Assembly (NCBI GenBank): GCA_009801015.1
Contig: VHZZ01002169.1
Location: forward strand, 36,371 to 97,882
Length of the DNA stretch: 61,512 nucleotides
Direction: 5' to 3'
Source: Silene noctiflora
Lineage: Eukaryota; Streptophyta; Magnoliopsida; Caryophyllales; Caryophyllaceae
Of the stretch, positions 59,201 to 61,512 are shown in pieces. A model generated the notes under the pieces. It worked only from the letters and a program-made list of their open reading frames with translations, was not told where the DNA came from and ran no database searches. The position numbers and the translations under genes were made by a program. Positions within the stretch are counted from its first letter, which is position 1; the number at the start of each line of letters is the position of its first letter.

Positions 59201-60083
59201 AAAGGTGACGCTTAAATAGGACAAGAATCAACATAAGCAACATGATGTTCTGTCAATCGCTTTGAGACTATTCCAGTCTTCAACAATAGAAATATCTTGA
59301 TGAAGCTTAAAATTCAAATGTGAGTAGGGTGCAGTCAGTATTTTAACCTCAACATTGCAAATTTGCAATACTCAATTAGTATCAACCACAGGTCCATACC
59401 AAGGTAATTAAATACGACTTAGAAGCAAATACCCCAGTCGGATAATGTACAAAATCCCGCTCACTCCCACCCCACAAGCGCAGTATCATTTCAGCCGTTG
59501 ATGTGTGACTTCAGAGCAAAGATTATTTTTCGCCATCAAAAGAAACAAAATTTATCATGGTGACTGAGACAGACCTCCCACTAGTCCACTACTGATTATC
59601 AAATTACATATTTTCCTAAATAACAAAAGGCCGACTCATCTCCAATCAATACATACTCCATCCGTCCCAGTCAATTGTTTACTTTGGATATTTTAATCAA
59701 ACATAAACAAATGATTGAGACGGAGGGAGTACATACCAACGGTAAAATATGCGCTTGAAACGATGGTTGTCACAATGTCACATCACTCAATAATGTACGA
59801 CAACATCACCTCTATACATCCCAAATCTTCAAGAATCAAACATATTGCAATTTACGACATCGAAACTATTTGAAAATTGAAACTAAGGTGAAAAGAAAGG
59901 GACAGGGGTAATAAAGGGGAAGAGGAAGAGAAACCTGGAAAGAGGAAGGAGAAGAGAAGGGTCAAAATGGTCATTCCAACCGCAATCGATAAGAATGTTG
60001 AAGCCATCAATGGAGACAAGGTAAGAAAGTGGATTTTCGTTGAAAACGCCGCATAATGGCGTCACTTGTACTGATGTTCCCAT
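47235..60083 (-). CDS. CPSF100: Cleavage and polyadenylation specificity factor subunit 2 (CPSF100), 735 aa
   Basis: Eighteen coding exons join in phase: 59935-60083, 58523-58691, 58294-58390, 57786-57912, 57589-57704, 56899-56993, 56669-56820, 56380-56437, 56185-56292, 54927-55176, 53795-53976, 52575-52658, 48945-49043, 48680-48811, 48264-48308, 47746-47913, 47568-47642, 47235-47336. Residues 1-210 are the metallo-beta-lactamase fold ([32 protein letters not shown]). The zinc motif reads [13 protein letters not shown] (62-74) instead of HxHxDH, as expected for this catalytically inactive subunit. The beta-CASP region is about 235-370, with a basic/acidic linker to 530, then the C-terminal domain ending [19 protein letters not shown]100 pairs with the nuclease CPSF73 in nuclear mRNA 3'-end formation. 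The length matches Arabidopsis (about 740 aa). Introns hold several transposons and a nested H3 gene. Confidence 0.97.
48352..48560 (+). repeat. SINE-like dispersed repeat, diverged copy
   Basis: CACGCCTCAAAGGCTGCCGCC, then TTTTCAGATGACCCATAATG, GAAAACTGTGTTGAAAATCGC and CGTTCATATTCCAAAGC are recognisable family blocks in the CPSF100 intron 48309-48679. The middle is replaced by unrelated AT-rich sequence. Confidence 0.45.
50022..50029 (+). promoter_or_regulatory. TATA box of the nested histone H3 gene
   Basis: TATAAATA lies 116 bp before the H3 ATG, in a suitable position for a start near 50055 and a leader of about 90 nt. It argues that the nested gene has its own promoter. Confidence 0.6.
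50145..50555 (+). CDS. Divergent intronless histone H3.3-like variant (136 aa)
   Basis: An uninterrupted 136-codon H3 lies inside CPSF100 intron 12 on the opposite strand. It carries the plant H3.3 diagnostic residues T31, Y41, H87 and L90 (numbering without Met), and K4, K9, K14, K27, K36 and K79 are kept. Against plant H3.3 I count 11 changes. Five are in the tail (G12V, Q19S, T22L, A24V, A25T) and six in the fold (I74L, D77N, I119V, I124L, R128K, R134I). Ordinary plant H3.3 genes have introns, so a retroposed origin is likely, though no poly-A tail or target duplication is visible. A TATA box precedes it. It is probably a tissue-specific H3 like the divergent H3-like genes of Arabidopsis. 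Expression is unknown, and a young pseudogene is the alternative. Confidence 0.9.
   Translation: MARTKQTARKSTVGKAPRKSLALKVTRKSAPTTGGVKKPHRYRPGTVALREIRKYQKSTELLIRKLPFQRLVRELAQNFKTDLRFQSHAVLALQEAAEAYLVGLFEDTNLCAIHAKRVTVMPKDLQLAKRIRGEIA
51215..51805. mobile_element. Long-TIR non-autonomous DNA transposon, about 590 bp
   Basis: The two ends are inverted repeats of about 120 bp. The left arm has TACTACCCATTATAGTTAAG, TACATAGTTACAACTCTTCC and CCTAAATTAGGTC. The right arm has GACCTCATTTAGCTTACTAG, AGAGTTGTAACTATATAGG and TGACTATAATAGGTAGTA. The core has a CCACCACC / GGTGGTGG inverted pair. No transposase frame is visible. TTAAAAA next to both ends may be part of a target duplication. It lies in CPSF100 intron 12, 0.7 kb beyond the H3 gene. 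Confidence 0.65.
51915..52105 (+). repeat. SINE-like dispersed repeat in CPSF100 intron 12
   Basis: TGCCTCAACGGTTGTTGC, GGACTCAGATGTATTC, TGTGCAACACAGAGAGACCG and the tail TTTAGCGAGTCATTTTAC are present. The tail is shared with the copy at 22403-22660, which supports a family unit of 200 bp or more. Confidence 0.55.
52362..52528. mobile_element. MITE with GTTACTCCGAC ends, about 165 bp
   Basis: The left end TGTTACTCCGACTCTCCGAC and the right end AAGTGTCGGAGTAACATA are inverted. Internal CGACACGTGTCGGAGTGTCGG and CGACACGTGTCCGACACGCG modules make it a GTGTCGGAC-rich palindromic element. There is no open frame. It lies in CPSF100 intron 12 next to exon 12. Confidence 0.6.
52744..52797. repeat. 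27-bp perfect tandem duplication
   Basis: TATGAAAGAAAATGCACTAA followed by ACTACAA occurs twice in immediate succession, without mismatch. It lies in CPSF100 intron 11, close to exon 12. Confidence 0.85.
53338..53368 (+). mobile_element. Helitron-like 3' terminus, decayed, in CPSF100 intron 11
   Basis: The stem CCGCGCA (53338-53344) / TGCGCGG (53350-53356) is followed by GATCTAAACCAG and T. The hairpin plus GATCTA spacer resembles the terminus at 501-528, but the final CTAG reads CCAG, as in an old copy. The AT-rich stretch to its left (about 52,800-53,337) may be the element body. Confidence 0.5.
54772..54862. mobile_element. Stowaway-type MITE, near-perfect 91-bp hairpin
   Basis: Inverted arms of 32 nt (54772-54803 and 54831-54862) differ at one base. 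They start CTTCCTCCACACACTC and end GAGTGTGTGGAGGGAG, flanked by TA on both sides (54770-54771, 54863-54864). The 27-nt loop is AT-rich. It lies 64 bp below exon 10 in CPSF100 intron 10. The near identity suggests a recent insertion. Confidence 0.8.
55635..55830. repeat. GGCGC-rich dispersed repeat, second copy
   Basis: GCCTCTTTTGAGGCACTGGG, GAGGCGCTAAGATGCC and AAGGCGCGCGCCATTTG resemble the SLH-intron segment at 44160-44460 in inverted order. It lies in CPSF100 intron 9. The class is unknown. Confidence 0.4.
59653..59731. mobile_element. Stowaway-type MITE, about 79 bp
   Basis: CTCCATCCGTCCCAGTCAAT at the left and ATGATTGAGACGGAGGGAG at the right are inverted and flanked by TA. The interior GTTTACTTTGGATATTTTAA is like the elements at 16351 and 31126. 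It sits in CPSF100 intron 1 (58692-59934), which otherwise shows no coding sequence. Confidence 0.7.
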
Positions 60084-60259
60084 TGTTGTCGGGATTTCTG
60101 CAATACTTCACTTCTATGGTGTAATGGAGGGAAATTTGATTAAATTGATTTGGGGATTTTTTTTTCCTGGGGTCGAGGTTTTTGTGAGGGTTTTGTGGTG
60201 GCTAACTGCGACGTCGTTTCGAACAATGACTAAAGTGTTAAGTGAGAACTTTTAGTCAA

Positions 60260-61512
60260 CACCGTTTCTTGTGTTAGAGGATCCTAACTTGACGCTTTCA
60301 GGTTGTTGATTTTCACAGTACATGTATTATTCATTGATTAACAATCAGAATAATTACTTATTGAATATGTGAATTAAGAGATTGTTAAAAGAATTAGGAA
60401 GATTTTAATTAAGTTTTGAGAAAAAGAGAGAAAAATAAGAATTTAGTCACCTTTATTTGATTAGAAAGATAGTGTGTAAAAAAAACTTTATGAAAAAATA
60501 TACTTGGTATTATAAGATATTAAGTAGTAAACAAAATGTGTATGAAGCGAAAGAGCAATTATATTCTTTTTATTACTCTGTTTGATATTGTTTATGGTTA
60601 TTTCGTTGATACAATAGTCAAAAGTTTCTCTGAAATGTTAGTCATTTGAGTAATCCTTTTTTTTTCCTATAATAATTTATATAAATCGGACAAATTTGTA
60701 TTGACTATTAAGTAATAATATATTTTCTGAAAATTTTCTAAGTACACTATGGACTTATGGAGTATGTAACTCAATTCCTTCGTCTTAAAATGATTGAGAA
60801 TGCTTGTGAAATGACAACTAAATTCTCTCATAAAACGTTATAGCAAAACGTTATAGTACTATCATAAATTGTAATAGCACTTTCAACGCGCTCACATAAA
60901 ATGTATAGTTAAAATTTCAAAAAAAAAATTCTTTGGTGTTGACCAGGAGTATTCCTTATGGATACATGGGGCAATCATTTTCGGAATACTGATGAGGTCG
61001 TCGCCAACCTATCAAAGATACCATAGGTACAACAAATAAATGTAGTATAAAGGGGTTAAATTCCACACAAAAACGGTAGTTTTTTTAGTTGTTAAGAATT
61101 TATCGGGAATGAGGTTGTTTATAATTTTGAGTGAGAAAATGTAAATGAAAACAAGTAAGTAAATAAAAAGCAATTGTAAAATCGATTTAACAAATATGAT
61201 AAGAAATAATCTAGGGAATTCGGGTCACACATGCATAGCAATATATATAACATATTAGTGTAATGATGTAAACAAAGATATATGTCTAAGCCTAAAGATA
61301 CCCAGCTTCACTTTTAGTATCGGCCTTAAATCGGGTCATAACAAGCTTTCACTATGAGCTAGGTCGATCTACTACAACATGCTAGTTATAATACGAATCT
61401 GTGCCTTTCGACTTATGGATTGTATAACAAGTTTAATCCTAGAGTGTGATCAATAAACTAAGATTAACATTACAAATCAAGCATGTGTAGAAGCAAATAT
61501 GCGATATTAAAA
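60260..61512. other. Intergenic region upstream of CPSF100
   Basis: AT-rich sequence. The CPSF100 promoter must lie at its left edge. A decayed Stowaway-like start (CAATTCCTTCGTCTTAAAAT, about 60772) is present. I see no gene to the end of the window. Confidence 0.45.

Noticed and set aside
1-61512. CRISPR arrays, operons, phage or defence-system gene clusters
   Set aside because: All genes are intron-containing plant nuclear genes with separate promoters. Repeats are transposon-like and not spaced as CRISPR units.

Overview
This is a window of an AT-rich plant nuclear genome. The genes have many introns with consensus GT-AG borders, and the set is plant-type: a long SKP1-like protein, a U-box receptor-like-kinase fusion, a KIN-10 kinesin, a plastid SLH-domain protein and a plant CPSF100. 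The window also holds a plant tRNA-Val(AAC), Stowaway, Mutator-type and Helitron ends, and a dispersed SINE-like family. A eudicot is clear. The flavour of the repeats (TACTCCGTAT-type Stowaway ends, GAGACGGTCTC-type inverted repeats) makes me lean to Caryophyllales, but this is only an impression.

Layout, left to right. 1-950: AT-rich, with two Helitron 3' ends. About 950-9,060 (+): SKP1-like 20/21-type gene with a 3.2-kb repeat-filled first intron. 9,612-16,850 (-): a C2H2 zinc-finger/coiled-coil protein with an intron in its 5' UTR. 16,850-18,400: intergenic with a Stowaway and an RNase H relic. 18,449-25,050 (-): USP / coiled-coil / kinase / U-box protein whose kinase has lost key catalytic residues. 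25,050-26,870: intergenic with a Mutator-type MITE (intact 9-bp target duplication) and tRNA-Val(AAC). 26,870-32,082 (-): KIN-10 kinesin with a C-terminal helix-hairpin-helix region. 32,100-34,070: intergenic with a large inverted repeat. 34,070-36,100 (+): small four-cysteine CHCH-like protein. 36,757-38,560 (+): ribosomal protein eL36 with a telo-box and site II promoter. 39,333-45,820 (-): SLH-domain plastid membrane protein. 47,235-60,083 (-): CPSF100 (18 coding exons). Intron 12 of CPSF100 contains a complete intronless divergent histone H3 gene (50,145-50,555) on the opposite strand.

The coding models were built by hand from frame continuity. Every join keeps phase and every model ends at a stop codon: 342, 688, 873, 705, 64, 110, 889, 735 and 136 aa. 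The genes are ordinary nuclear housekeeping and regulatory genes and do not form an operon or a defence system. KIN-10, SLH protein and CPSF100 lie in the order I remember for the Arabidopsis AT5G23880-AT5G23910 block, with a ribosomal protein gene between, so this looks like an old conserved neighbourhood.

I found no radically new system. The most unusual items are the nested H3 variant, the predicted pseudokinase in the U-box protein, the Gly-to-Ser change in the kinesin switch II, and an in-frame 58-residue duplication in the same kinesin.
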